This document shows, piece after piece, positions 17,677-25,821 of a stretch of 64,000 nt of DNA. The notes beneath the pieces are model-generated. The model was not told where the DNA came from. It worked only from the letters and a program-made list of their open reading frames with translations, and searched no databases. Source of the stretch: Nocardioides sp. CFH 31398 (GTDB lineage Bacteria; Actinomycetota; Actinomycetes; Propionibacteriales; Nocardioidaceae); contig NZ_JAKUHT010000012.1 in NCBI RefSeq assembly GCF_022436705.1, forward strand, positions 264,917-328,916, written 5' to 3'. How positions within the stretch are numbered: the first letter of the stretch is position 1; every line of letters begins with the position of its first letter. The position numbers were made by a program, and so were the translations under genes.

Positions 17677-18549
17677 GTGCTCGCCAACTTCCTCATCGGC
17701 CTGCGCGAGGGCCTGGAGGCCGGCCTCGTCGTGTCGGTGCTCGTCGCCTACCTCGTGCGCTCCGACCGGTCCCACCTGCTGCCGCGGGTGTGGGCCGGCG
17801 TCGGCCTCGCGGTCGCGGTGTCGCTGGGGTTCGGCGCGCTGCTGACCTTCGGGCCCCGCGGGCTGACCTTCGAGGCCCAGGAGGCGATCGGCGGCACCCT
17901 GTCGATCGTCGCCGTCGGCTTCGTGACCTGGATGGTGTTCTGGATGGCTCGCGCGGCCCGCTCGTTGTCCGGGCAGCTGCGCGGCCAGGTGGACGTCGCC
18001 GCCGAGGGCGGCTGGTTCGCCCTGGCGCTCATCGCCGCGCTGGCCGTCGGCCGCGAGGGCCTCGAGACCGCGCTGTTCCTGTGGTCGGCCAGCCAGGTCG
18101 CGACCAGCGGCGCCGGCGCCGCGACCCCCACCTGGGAGCCGCTGCTCGCCGCGCTGCTCGGCATCCTGGTCGCCGTCGGGATCGCCTACCTGCTCTACCG
18201 CGGCGCGATCCGGTTGAACCTGACGCGGTTCTTCACCGTCACCGGCGCCTTCCTCATCGTCGTCGCCGCCGGCGTGCTGTCGTACGGCGTCCACGACCTG
18301 CAGGAGGCCGGGATCCTGCCCGGGCTGAACGCCTACCTGTTCGACGTCTCCGCCCAGGTCCCCGCCGGCTCCTGGTACGGCGTCCTGCTCAAGGGCACCC
18401 TCAACTTCTCCCCGGCCACGACGTACCTCGAGGCCGCCGCCTGGGTCCTGTACGCCGTGCCGACCATGACCCTCTTCCTGCTCGCCGCCCGGCGTCGGCG
18501 TACGGCGCCCGCGCCGGTGGCCCCCGCTCCCGTCCCGTCCAGCACCTGA
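17677..18549 (+). CDS. efeU: Iron permease EfeU (FTR1 family)
   Basis: The membrane permease of the EfeUOB iron importer, 290 residues with about seven membrane spans. The two REGLE motifs that coordinate ferric iron in FTR1 proteins are at residues 10-14 (LREGLEAGL) and 126-130 (GREGLETAL). The protein starts directly with the first span. The GTG at 17677 lies eight bases after a TAGATT -10 box, so the mRNA is probably leaderless. efeO follows after 10 bp and efeB after 4 bp more, forming one operon under the upstream iron box. Confidence 0.95.
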   Translation: MLANFLIGLREGLEAGLVVSVLVAYLVRSDRSHLLPRVWAGVGLAVAVSLGFGALLTFGPRGLTFEAQEAIGGTLSIVAVGFVTWMVFWMARAARSLSGQLRGQVDVAAEGGWFALALIAALAVGREGLETALFLWSASQVATSGAGAATPTWEPLLAALLGILVAVGIAYLLYRGAIRLNLTRFFTVTGAFLIVVAAGVLSYGVHDLQEAGILPGLNAYLFDVSAQVPAGSWYGVLLKGTLNFSPATTYLEAAAWVLYAVPTMTLFLLAARRRRTAPAPVAPAPVPSST

Positions 18550-18559
18550 AGGCCCACCC

Positions 18560-19732
18560 ATGACCCGCCGTCTCACGGCCGCCGTCGCGCTCGTCGCGCT
18601 CGCGGTCCCCGTCCTGTCGTCCTGCACCGAGAACGCCCCGGCCGCCGAGGGGAGCGACGGCGACGGCCGGACCCTCACCGTCTCGTCGTCCGCCGACGCC
18701 TGCGACGTGTCGGCCACCGAGGCGCCCGCCGGCACGCTGCGCTTCGACGTCACGAACGCCGGTGACGAGGTCACCGAGTTCTACCTGCTCGGCGAGGACG
18801 GGCTCCGCATCGTCGGCGAGGTCGAGAACGTCGGCCCCCAGCTGACCCGCCAGCTCGTCGTCAACGCCCCCGCCGGGGACTACGTGACCGCCTGCAAGCC
18901 CGGCATGGTCGGCGAGGGGATCCGCTCCGACTTCACGGTGACGCCGTCCGACGAGGAGGTGCAGGTCTCGGCCGACGAGCAGGAGCTCGTCGACGCCGCC
19001 GAGTCGTCGTACCAGACCTACGTGCAGGACCAGTCCGACCAGCTGCTGGTGAAGACCCGCGAGTTCGCGGAGGACTACACCGCCGGGGACGACGACGCCG
19101 CCCGCGCGCTCTACCCCGTCGCGCGCACGCACTGGGAGCGCATCGAGACCGTCGCGGAGTCCTTCGGCGACCTCGACCCCCGCATGGACGCCCGCGAGGC
19201 CGACCTCGAGCCCGGCCAGCGCTGGACCGGCTGGCACCGCATGGAGAAGGACCTCTGGCCGCAGCGCGCCGGCGACTACACGCCGCTGACCGACGCCCAG
19301 CGCCGCACCTTCGCCGACGGCCTGGTGGCCGACACCGAGGAGCTCGACCGCCGTATCGGCGACCTCGACTTCACCGTCGACCAGATCGCCAACGGCTCCC
19401 GCGGCCTGCTCGAGGAGGTCGCCACCGGCAAGGTGACGGGCGAGGAGGAGTACTGGTCGCGCACCGACCTGTGGGACTTCCAGGCCAACGTCGACGGCGC
19501 CCGCGTCGGGTACGACGGCGTCGCGCCCATCGTCGAGGAGAAGGACCCCGAGCTCGCCTCCCAGCTCGAGCTGCGGTTCACCGACCTCCAGGAGCTGCTC
19601 GACGCGCAGCGCGAGGGCGACGGCTTCGTGTCGTACGACGAGCTGTCGAAGCAGGAGGTCCGCGACCTCGCCGACGCCGTCAACGCGCTGTCCGAGCCGC
19701 TGTCGCGGCTGACCGCCGTCGTGGTGGCCTGA
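18560..19732 (+). CDS. efeO: Iron uptake lipoprotein EfeO (cupredoxin + M75 domains)
   Basis: The extracytoplasmic iron-binding component of EfeUOB, 390 residues. A signal peptide ends in the lipobox VLSSC (about residue 21), so it is membrane-anchored. An N-terminal cupredoxin-like domain (RTLTVSSSADACDVSATEAPAG to the C-K-P-G-M segment ACKPGMVGEG, about 40-125) is followed by the helical M75 domain. The M75 HxxE metal motif is H226-R-M-E229 in GWHRMEKDLWP, and the RTHWERIE helix (H191) precedes it. It is the middle gene of efeUOB. Confidence 0.94.
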   Translation: MTRRLTAAVALVALAVPVLSSCTENAPAAEGSDGDGRTLTVSSSADACDVSATEAPAGTLRFDVTNAGDEVTEFYLLGEDGLRIVGEVENVGPQLTRQLVVNAPAGDYVTACKPGMVGEGIRSDFTVTPSDEEVQVSADEQELVDAAESSYQTYVQDQSDQLLVKTREFAEDYTAGDDDAARALYPVARTHWERIETVAESFGDLDPRMDAREADLEPGQRWTGWHRMEKDLWPQRAGDYTPLTDAQRRTFADGLVADTEELDRRIGDLDFTVDQIANGSRGLLEEVATGKVTGEEEYWSRTDLWDFQANVDGARVGYDGVAPIVEEKDPELASQLELRFTDLQELLDAQREGDGFVSYDELSKQEVRDLADAVNALSEPLSRLTAVVVA

Positions 19733-19736
19733 CGTC

Positions 19737-21011
19737 GTGCCCCCGATCAGTCGCCGGGGTCTGCTCGGCGGCGGTGTCGCCGCCGCCGGGCTGGCCGGGG
19801 CGGGCGTCGTCGGCGCCTCGCTCGCGGGCGCCTCGGACGGGTCCTCGCCCTGGCCGGGTCCCGGGGTCGCCGAGACCTACCCGTTCCGGGGGGCGCACCA
19901 GGCCGGGATCGTCACGCCCGCCCAGGACCGCCTGCACTTCGCCGCCTTCGACGTCACCACCGACGACCGGGAGGCGCTCGTCGCGCTGCTGACGGCGTGG
20001 ACGGCGGCCGCCGAGCGCATGACGGCCGGCGAGCCGGCCGGTCCGGTCGGGCCCGTCGAGGGCGCCGCGGACCTGCCGCCGGACGACACGGGCGAGGCCA
20101 TCGGCCTGCCCGCCAGCGGGCTCACGATCACGTTCGGGTTCGGGCCGTCGCTGTTCCGCGACGCCGACGGCAGGGACCGCTTCGGGCTGGCCGGCCGACA
20201 GCCCGCCTCGCTGAGGGACCTGCCGCACTTCCCGGGCGACGTCCTCGCGCCGGGACGCAGCGGGGGAGACCTCTGCGTCCAGGCCTGCGCGCAGGACCCG
20301 CAGGTCGCCGTCCACGCGATCCGCAACCTCGTGCGGATCGGCTTCGGCACCGTCTCGGTGCGGTGGTCGCAGCTCGGGTTCGGGCGGACCTCCAGCACCA
20401 GCTCCAGCCAGGAGACCCCACGCAACCTGTTCGGCTTCAAGGACGGCACCGCGAACGTCCTGGCCGAGGAGACCCAGGCGCTCGCGGACCACGTCTGGGT
20501 GGGTGAGGACGACGACCCGGCCGGCTCCTGGCTCGCCGGTGGCTCCTACCTCGTCGCCCGCCGCATCGCCATGACGATCGAGACCTGGGACCGCCAGACC
20601 CTCGCCGAGCAGGAGTCCATCGTCGGGCGCACGAAGGGGACCGGCGCGCCGCTGTCGGGCGGCGACGAGCACACCCCGATCGACTTCGCCATGCCCGGCA
20701 GCAACGGCCAGCCCGTCGTCCCCGTCGACTCCCACGTGCGCGTCGTCCACCCGGACCACAACGGCGGGGCGCGGATGCTGCGCCGCGGCTACACCTTCGT
20801 CGACGGCACGACCGACCTCGGCGGCCTCGACGCCGGCCTGTTCTTCCTCGCCTTCGTCCGAGACCCCCTCACCGACTTCGTGCCGGTCCAGCAGGCGATG
20901 TCCCGCCACGACGCGATGACGGAGTACCTCCGCGTCACCGGCTCCGCCGTCTTCGCCGTCCCACCCGGTGCCGGTGAGGGCGAGCACGTCGGGCAGGCGC
21001 TCTTCGCCTGA
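19737..21011 (+). CDS. efeB: Dye-decolorizing heme peroxidase EfeB (Tat-exported)
   Basis: The heme peroxidase partner of EfeUOB, proposed to oxidise ferrous iron or release iron from heme. The 424-residue protein has a twin-arginine signal (PISRRGLLGGGVAAAGLAG). It carries the DyP motif GFKDGTANV with the catalytic Asp, and the SHVRVVHPDHNGGARMLRRGYTF segment that should contain the proximal heme His. The GTG at 19737 is four bases after the efeO stop. A pair of strong hairpins immediately after the stop probably ends the operon. Confidence 0.94.
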   Translation: MPPISRRGLLGGGVAAAGLAGAGVVGASLAGASDGSSPWPGPGVAETYPFRGAHQAGIVTPAQDRLHFAAFDVTTDDREALVALLTAWTAAAERMTAGEPAGPVGPVEGAADLPPDDTGEAIGLPASGLTITFGFGPSLFRDADGRDRFGLAGRQPASLRDLPHFPGDVLAPGRSGGDLCVQACAQDPQVAVHAIRNLVRIGFGTVSVRWSQLGFGRTSSTSSSQETPRNLFGFKDGTANVLAEETQALADHVWVGEDDDPAGSWLAGGSYLVARRIAMTIETWDRQTLAEQESIVGRTKGTGAPLSGGDEHTPIDFAMPGSNGQPVVPVDSHVRVVHPDHNGGARMLRRGYTFVDGTTDLGGLDAGLFFLAFVRDPLTDFVPVQQAMSRHDAMTEYLRVTGSAVFAVPPGAGEGEHVGQALFA

Positions 21012-21064
21012 GGGACCGCCGTCGGCGGTCCCGACGCGCCCGACCACCTCCGCGTGAGGTGGTC
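21012..21064 (+). terminator. Tandem hairpins ending efeUOB
   Basis: GGGACCGCC (21012-21020) and GGCGGTCCC (21024-21032) form a perfect 9-bp stem with a 3-nt loop directly after the efeB stop. A second 9-bp stem, GACCACCTC (21042-21050) with GAGGTGGTC (21056-21064), follows. Neither has a T-run. The next gene converges from the other strand, so bidirectional termination is plausible. Confidence 0.6.
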
Positions 21065-21121
21065 GAGCAGGCAGCGAGCCATGGCGAGCGACCGCGTCGA
21101 GACCGCGGCGCGCTCCAGTGG

Positions 21122-21691
21122 TCAGCGGCGGGTGGCGAGCACCGCGGAGGCGTCGGGGGCGACCATGACCTCGGCGGCGGTGAAGCGCTCGTCGGTGAGC
21201 CACTCCTCGCGCAGGTAGTCGACGCGGCCGCCGGTGATCGGCGGCCACGACTCGCACGGCACGAAGTCGTCGAGGACGACGATGCCGCCCGGGCCGACGA
21301 GGTCGGCGATCGCGTCGACGCGTACGCCGGCCGGGTCGCCGGCGTCCACGAAGAGCAGGGAGAACGGAGCGCGGTCGCGCAGGGTCGACCAGTCGGCGCC
21401 GATGACCTCGACCTGGTCGTCGCCGTCGAAGATCTCCGCGGCGGCGTCGGCGAGCTTCGCGTTCAGCTCGGCCGTCACCAGCCGCACGTCGTCCGAGCGG
21501 ACGCCGGAGCGCAGCCAGGCGGTCCCCACGCCGGTGCCGGTGCCGAACTCGGCCATCGTCCCCGTCCGCGTCGCGGCCAGGGTGGCGAGCAGCCGGCCGG
21601 TCTCGTTGCGGCAGAACGACGCGTAGCCGGCTCGTCTGGAGACGTCGAAGGCGCGGCGCACGATCTCGGGAAGCTCGGGGGGCGCGCTCAT
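21122..21691 (-). CDS. Class I SAM-dependent O-methyltransferase-like protein
   Basis: A 189-residue methyltransferase of the catechol O-methyltransferase-like (Methyltransf_24/3) type. Motif I is MAEFGTGTGVGTAWLRSG (residues about 47-64), followed by VRLVTAELNAKLADAA (motif II acidic strand), DQVEVIGADW, and FSLLFVDAGDPAGVRVDAIADLVGPGGIVVLDDF (motif III/IV with the D-A metal/substrate region). The substrate is unknown. The ATG at 21691 is chosen over longer frames because the family begins near PPELPEIVRRAFDVS. A minus-strand CAGACT hexamer six bases upstream resembles the window's leaderless -10 boxes. Confidence 0.85.
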   Translation of the reverse strand: MSAPPELPEIVRRAFDVSRRAGYASFCRNETGRLLATLAATRTGTMAEFGTGTGVGTAWLRSGVRSDDVRLVTAELNAKLADAAAEIFDGDDQVEVIGADWSTLRDRAPFSLLFVDAGDPAGVRVDAIADLVGPGGIVVLDDFVPCESWPPITGGRVDYLREEWLTDERFTAAEVMVAPDASAVLATRR

Positions 21692-21800
21692 CCACCGAGT
21701 CTGGCCGAGTCCCTCATCGCAAGACTCCCGTCTCGCATCGTGAACTTGCGGGAAAACCCCCGAGACAGCCGACGAGTCGCCGGGTAGCGTGCGAAGCACT

Positions 21801-21845
21801 ATGCGCAGCGTGCTCGTACTCATCGACCGCCGCGGCGGGGCCTGA
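21801..21845 (+). CDS. leuB-region leader peptide (MRSVLVLIDRRGGA)
   Basis: A 14-residue ORF, MRSVLVLIDRRGGA, with five consecutive branched-chain codons (GTG CTC GTA CTC ATC, residues 4-8), including the rare GTA. A TAGCGT hexamer at 21785-21790 lies ten bases upstream of the ATG. The stop codon lies in the first arm of an alternative-hairpin region. The composition and placement upstream of leuB match attenuation leaders of branched-chain genes; regulation of leuB is inferred. Confidence 0.75.
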   Translation: MRSVLVLIDRRGGA

Positions 21846-21892
21846 CAGAGAGGCCACCTCGCCGCGGCGTTCGGCGTTGCGTCAGGCCTCTC
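21840..21892 (+). promoter_or_regulatory. Mutually exclusive hairpins after the leuB leader (attenuator)
   Basis: GCCTGAC (21840-21846, over the leader stop) can pair with GTCAGGC (21881-21887). GAGAGGCC (21848-21855) can pair with GGCCTCTC (21885-21892). The two stems share 21885-21887 and cannot coexist, as expected of a switch driven by ribosome position. No T-run follows, so the off state may depend on Rho or on RNA structure. Confidence 0.6.
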
Positions 21893-21913
21893 GACCCCCT
21901 TCTCAGCTCGACC

Positions 21914-22074
21914 CCGATCCGCTTCCCGGATCGGCGGCTCCGTGCCGGGTCACAGGCCCACCCGTCTCCTGGCTCGGCCGAGAGCGGTGCCACGCGATCC
22001 GTGGCACGTCGTCCTCGCCTCCCCGGTGCGGAGCCCACCACCCTCGAAACCCCCGACGGACCACGCCGTGGTCC
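21914..22074 (+). other. Untranslated stretch with three strong dyads
   Basis: The following palindromes occur between the leader and the small ORF: CCGATCCG/CGGATCGG (21914-21921/21927-21934), GTGCCACG/CGTGGCAC (21987-21994/22000-22007) and GGACCACG/CGTGGTCC (22058-22065/22067-22074). The last almost lacks a loop and could instead be a protein-binding palindrome. No other gene is seen here. Confidence 0.5.
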
Positions 22075-22095
22075 GAGACCAGGAGACGACCTGCC

Positions 22096-22221
22096 ATGTA
22101 CGACATGTATCCCGACTGGGGCCCCGCCCGTCACCACCCCGAGCACCCCTCCAGCACCGACGCGCTGCAGGAGGCGATGGACCGCCGCGACCAGGGTGGA
22201 CCCCGCCCCGACGACAACTGA
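22096..22221 (+). CDS. Small hypothetical protein (41 aa)
   Basis: A 41-residue ORF beginning MYDMYPDWGPARHHPEHP and ending RDQGGPRPDDN. It is hydrophilic, rich in Pro, His, Asp and Arg, has no signal or membrane segment, and I recognise no family. It has a proper ribosome site (AGGAGACGA at 22081-22089, about seven bases before the ATG). Its stop is 21 bp before leuB, so it may be translated from the leader transcript. Real translation is likely but not proven. Confidence 0.55.
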   Translation: MYDMYPDWGPARHHPEHPSSTDALQEAMDRRDQGGPRPDDN

Positions 22222-22242
22222 GGAGTCGCTAGCGTCCGGGGC

Positions 22243-23340
22243 ATGAACGACAGCGCCGCGACCACTCCGCCGACCGTCACCCCGCCCACCGGCACCGTTG
22301 CCCTGGCGGTGATCCCCGGGGACGGGATCGGACCGGAGGTGACCTCCGAGGCCCTCAAGGTCCTGCAGGCGGTGGCGCCGAGCGGTGTCGAGTTCGCCCC
22401 GACGACGTACGACCTGGGTGCGGAGCGCTACCTCGCGACCGGCGAGGTGCTCCCGGACTCGGTCCTGGAGGAGGTCCGCGGCCACGACGCGATCCTCCTC
22501 GGCGCGGTCGGCGGCAAGCCGGGTGACACCCGGCTGCCCGCCGGCGTCCTCGAGCGGGGGCTGCTGCTGCGGCTCCGCTTCGAGCTCGACCACTACGTCA
22601 ACCTGCGGCCCACCCGGCTGTTCCCCGGCGTCGTGTCGCCCCTCGCCGACCCCGGCGAGGTCGACTTCGTCGTCGTCCGCGAGGGCACCGAGGGGCCGTA
22701 CACCGGCAACGGCGGCGCCCTGCGCGTCGGCACCCCGGCGGAGGTCGCCACGGAGGTCTCCGTCAACACGGCGTACGGCGTCGAGCGCGTCGTCCGCGAC
22801 GCCTTCGCGCGGGCGCAGCGCCGCCCGGCCAAGAAGCTCACGCTGGTCCACAAGACCAACGTCCTCGTCCACGCCGGCGGCATCTGGAGCCGGGTCGTGA
22901 ACGAGGTGGCCCGGGAGTTCCCCGAGGTGACCGTGGACTACCTCCACGTCGACGCCACGATGATCTTCCTGACCACCGACCCCGCCCGCTTCGACGTGAT
23001 CGTCACCGACAACCTCTTCGGGGACATCGTCACGGACCTCGCCGCCGCCATCTCCGGCGGCATCGGGCTCGCCGCCTCCGGCAACGTCAACCCCGACCGG
23101 ACGGCGCCCAGCATGTTCGAGCCGGTCCACGGCTCGGCCCCCGACATCGCCGGCCAGCAGAAGGCCGACCCCACCGCCGCGATCCTGTCGGCGGCGCTCA
23201 TGCTCGACCACCTCGGCCTGCCCGAGCAGGCGGAGGCCGTCGAGCGCGCCGTCCTCGACGACCTGGCCGCCCGCACCCCGGGCGAGGCCCGTCGTACGGC
23301 GGAGGTCGGCGACGCCATCGCCGCCCGCCTCTCCCGCTGA
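22243..23340 (+). CDS. leuB: 3-isopropylmalate dehydrogenase
   Basis: NAD-dependent oxidative decarboxylation of 3-isopropylmalate, the third leucine-specific step. The product is 365 residues. [14 protein letters not shown] opens the fold; [13 protein letters not shown] carries substrate-binding arginines; [27 protein letters not shown] is the isocitrate/isopropylmalate dehydrogenase signature with metal-binding Asp residues; and the tail [15 protein letters not shown] carries the NAD site. The ATG at 22243 follows a TAGCGT box (22230-22235) by seven bases. leuB may therefore have its own leaderless promoter in addition to the leader transcript starting some 440 bp upstream. Confidence 0.96.
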   Translation: MNDSAATTPPTVTPPTGTVALAVIPGDGIGPEVTSEALKVLQAVAPSGVEFAPTTYDLGAERYLATGEVLPDSVLEEVRGHDAILLGAVGGKPGDTRLPAGVLERGLLLRLRFELDHYVNLRPTRLFPGVVSPLADPGEVDFVVVREGTEGPYTGNGGALRVGTPAEVATEVSVNTAYGVERVVRDAFARAQRRPAKKLTLVHKTNVLVHAGGIWSRVVNEVAREFPEVTVDYLHVDATMIFLTTDPARFDVIVTDNLFGDIVTDLAAAISGGIGLAASGNVNPDRTAPSMFEPVHGSAPDIAGQQKADPTAAILSAALMLDHLGLPEQAEAVERAVLDDLAARTPGEARRTAEVGDAIAARLSR

Positions 23341-23392
23341 TCGCCCGCGGGAGCGGGTGAGCCCCACCACGAGAACGGATAGCGTGCCCGTC

Positions 23393-24469
23393 ATGCAGAT
23401 CAGCACCACCCCGAACCCCACGCCGGTCCCCGACGAGCGCCTGGCCGAGATCCTCGCCGCGCCCGGGTTCGGGACCCACTTCACCGACCACATGCTCACG
23501 GTCGAGTGGACCCCGGACGCCGGGTGGCACGACGCGCGGATCACGCCGTACGGCCCGCTCAGCCTCGACCCGGCCACGGCCGTCCTGCACTACGCGCAGG
23601 AGATCTTCGAGGGGATGAAGGCCTACCGCCACGACGACGGCTCGGTCTGGACCTTCCGGCCCGACGAGAACGCCCAGCGCATGGTGCGGTCGTCGCACCG
23701 CCTCGCGCTGCCAGTGCTCGACGCCGACGACTTCGTCTCCTGCGTCGACGCGCTGGTGCGCACCGACGAGCGCTGGGTCCCGGACGGCGAGGGGGAGAAG
23801 AGCCTCTACCTGCGCCCCTTCATGTTCGCCTCCGAGGCGTTCCTCGGGGTCCGTCCCGCCCAGCACGTGACGTTCATGGTCATCGCCTCGCCCGCCGGCG
23901 CCTACTTCAAGGGCGGCGTGCAGCCGGTCTCGCTGTGGCTGACCGAGGAGTACACCCGCGCGGGCCGTGGCGGCATGGGCGCGGCGAAGACGGGCGGCAA
24001 CTACGCGTCGTCCCTCGTCGCCCAGCAGGAGGCCATCGCCGCCGGGTGCGACCAGGTCGTCTTCCTCGACGCCGAGCACGGGCGGTACGTCGAGGAGCTC
24101 GGCGGCATGAACATGTACTTCGTGCACCGCGACGGGCACATCTCGACCCCGGAGACCGGCACGATCCTCGAGGGCATCACCCGGGCCTCGGTCATCGAGC
24201 TCGCAGGCAAGATGGGCCACCACGTGGAGGAGCGCCGCTTCTCGATCGACGAGTGGCGCGACGGCGTGACCTCCGGCGAGATCACCGAGATCTTCGCGTG
24301 CGGCACCGCCGCGGTGATCACCCCCGTGGGCGAGCTGAAGTGGGACGGCGGGGGCGTCCCCGCCACCACGAACGGCTCGCCGGTCGCGCTGGCGATCCGC
24401 CAGGCGCTGGTGGACCTGCAGTACGGCCGCGCCGAGGACACCTTCGGCTGGATGCACCGGGTCGTCTGA
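23393..24469 (+). CDS. ilvE: Branched-chain amino acid aminotransferase
   Basis: A fold-type IV PLP aminotransferase that makes Leu, Ile and Val from their keto acids; 358 residues. HYAQEIFEGMKAYRHDDGS (residues about 70-88), SLYLRPFMFASE, the PLP lysine in GGMGAAKTGGNYASSL, FLDAEHGRYVEELGGMNMYFV and the ITEIFACGTAAVITPVG phosphate-binding segment match actinobacterial IlvE. The ATG at 23393 is preferred to GTGs at 23357 and 23384: the family starts with MQISTTPNP-like residues, and a TAGCGT hexamer (23380-23385) sits seven bases upstream. Confidence 0.96.
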   Translation: MQISTTPNPTPVPDERLAEILAAPGFGTHFTDHMLTVEWTPDAGWHDARITPYGPLSLDPATAVLHYAQEIFEGMKAYRHDDGSVWTFRPDENAQRMVRSSHRLALPVLDADDFVSCVDALVRTDERWVPDGEGEKSLYLRPFMFASEAFLGVRPAQHVTFMVIASPAGAYFKGGVQPVSLWLTEEYTRAGRGGMGAAKTGGNYASSLVAQQEAIAAGCDQVVFLDAEHGRYVEELGGMNMYFVHRDGHISTPETGTILEGITRASVIELAGKMGHHVEERRFSIDEWRDGVTSGEITEIFACGTAAVITPVGELKWDGGGVPATTNGSPVALAIRQALVDLQYGRAEDTFGWMHRVV

Positions 24470-25176
24470 TCGCCACCGCCGCTCCCGACGCCCGCGTCGA
24501 GGCCGCCGGCCCCCGGGTCGGCGCGCTGCCGCTGGTGCTCGCGCTGACCTTCGCGACCGGGGTCGTCGACGCCGTGGGCTTCCTCGGGCTCGACCGCGTG
24601 TTCGTCGGCAACATGACCGGCAACGTCGTCGTGCTCGGCATGGGCCTCGCGGGCGCCGACGACCTCCCGGTCCTCGGGCCCGTGCTGGCGCTGGTCGGCT
24701 TCGCCGTCGGGGCCTTCCTCGGCGGCCGCCTCGTCCGCGGCTCGGGCTGGTCACGGCGCACCTCGGTGCTCGTGCTCGTCACCGGGCTCGTCGTCGCCGC
24801 GACGGCGGTCCTGGTGCTCGTGGCGGGCGACGAGCCGCCGTACGGCGTGACGGTCGGGACGACGACCGCGCTCGGCGCCGCCATGGGGCTGCAGGCCGCG
24901 ACCGCCCGGGCGGTCGGGGTCAAGGACGTGACCACGGTGGTCGTCACCTCCACGATCACCGGCCTCTTCGCCGACGCCGGCCGCAGCGGCTCGTGGCGCG
25001 ACGCCGGCCGTCGCTCGTCCGCGGTCGTCCTCATGCTCCTCGGGGCGCTGGTCGGGGCGCTGCTGCTCCTCGTGCACGCCGCGGCCGGGCTGGCCCTGGC
25101 CGCGGTGGTGACGCTCGTCGTGGCCGTGCTCGGCCTGTGGCCGGCTCGGCGAACCGACGCCGTGGCCAGGCGCTGA
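24466..25176 (+). CDS. DUF1275 (YoaK-family) membrane protein, start uncertain
   Basis: An integral membrane protein of about 214-236 residues with roughly six spans. The DUF1275 signature GVVDAVGFLGLDRVFVGNMTGNVVVLGMGLAG lies at its N terminus and GAAMGLQAATARAVGVKDVTTVVVTSTITGLFAD in the middle. Function is unknown. No ATG, GTG or TTG lies in frame between ilvE and the GTG at 24535, which would start inside the first span. A CTG at 24466 overlapping the ilvE TGA (CTGA, like the ATGA couplings elsewhere) would add the expected hydrophilic N terminus. I annotate that frame with low certainty about the start. Confidence 0.75.
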   Translation: MIATAAPDARVEAAGPRVGALPLVLALTFATGVVDAVGFLGLDRVFVGNMTGNVVVLGMGLAGADDLPVLGPVLALVGFAVGAFLGGRLVRGSGWSRRTSVLVLVTGLVVAATAVLVLVAGDEPPYGVTVGTTTALGAAMGLQAATARAVGVKDVTTVVVTSTITGLFADAGRSGSWRDAGRRSSAVVLMLLGALVGALLLLVHAAAGLALAAVVTLVVAVLGLWPARRTDAVARR

Positions 25177-25193
25177 CCGGTAGCGTCGAGCGG

Positions 25194-25820
25194 GTGTCGA
25201 GCCCCTTCACCCTCGTCGACTGGCGCGACCGGATGGCCGCCCTGTTCGCCGCCGTCCGCGCCGAGCAGGACCCGGCCACGGGCCACGCGCTGTGGCGCGA
25301 GGGCCGCGCGGACCTGTTCGCGCACCACCCGGACAGCCCGCTGCGCGAACAGCCGGAGCTGCGGGAGCGGGGCCTGTCCTACTGGCCCTACGACCCGGCG
25401 CTGCGCTTCGAGGTCCGCCTGGCCGAGGCCGGTCCCGACGCGACCGGCCCCGACGAGCTCGGCGTCGACACCGGGGACGACGGCGGCACCACGCTGCGTC
25501 GCGTCGGCCGGGTCGACCTGCCCGGGCTCGGCAGCCTCGACGTCTGGCGCCTCCACCAGTACGGCGGCGGGCTGTTCGTGCCGCTGCGCGACGGCACCTC
25601 GGGCGTGCCCGGCGACGACGGCGCGTCGTCGTACGGCGGGGGCAGGTACCTCGTCGACACCGCCAAGGGCGCCCACCTCGGCGTCGCCGACGGCACGCTG
25701 ACGATCGACCTCAACTTCGCCTACCACCCGTCGTGCCGCTACGACCCGCGGTGGCGCTGCCCCCTCGCGCCGCCGGGCAACCGGCTCGAGGCGCGGGTCG
25801 AGGCGGGGGAGCAGTACTGA
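25194..25820 (+). CDS. DUF1684 domain protein
   Basis: A 208-residue cytosolic protein of the DUF1684 family. DWRDRMAALFAAVR..HALWREGRADLFAHHPDSPL opens it. The conserved core is YGGGRYLVDTAKGA (about residues 144-157), then LTIDLNFAYHPSCRYDPRWRCPLAPPGNRL near the C terminus, with two conserved Cys. No biochemical role is established for the family. The GTG at 25194 follows TAGCGT (25181-25186) by seven bases. A membrane protein gene begins one base after its stop, suggesting an operon of three uncharacterised genes. Confidence 0.9.
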   Translation: MSSPFTLVDWRDRMAALFAAVRAEQDPATGHALWREGRADLFAHHPDSPLREQPELRERGLSYWPYDPALRFEVRLAEAGPDATGPDELGVDTGDDGGTTLRRVGRVDLPGLGSLDVWRLHQYGGGLFVPLRDGTSGVPGDDGASSYGGGRYLVDTAKGAHLGVADGTLTIDLNFAYHPSCRYDPRWRCPLAPPGNRLEARVEAGEQY

Positions 25821-25821
25821 G

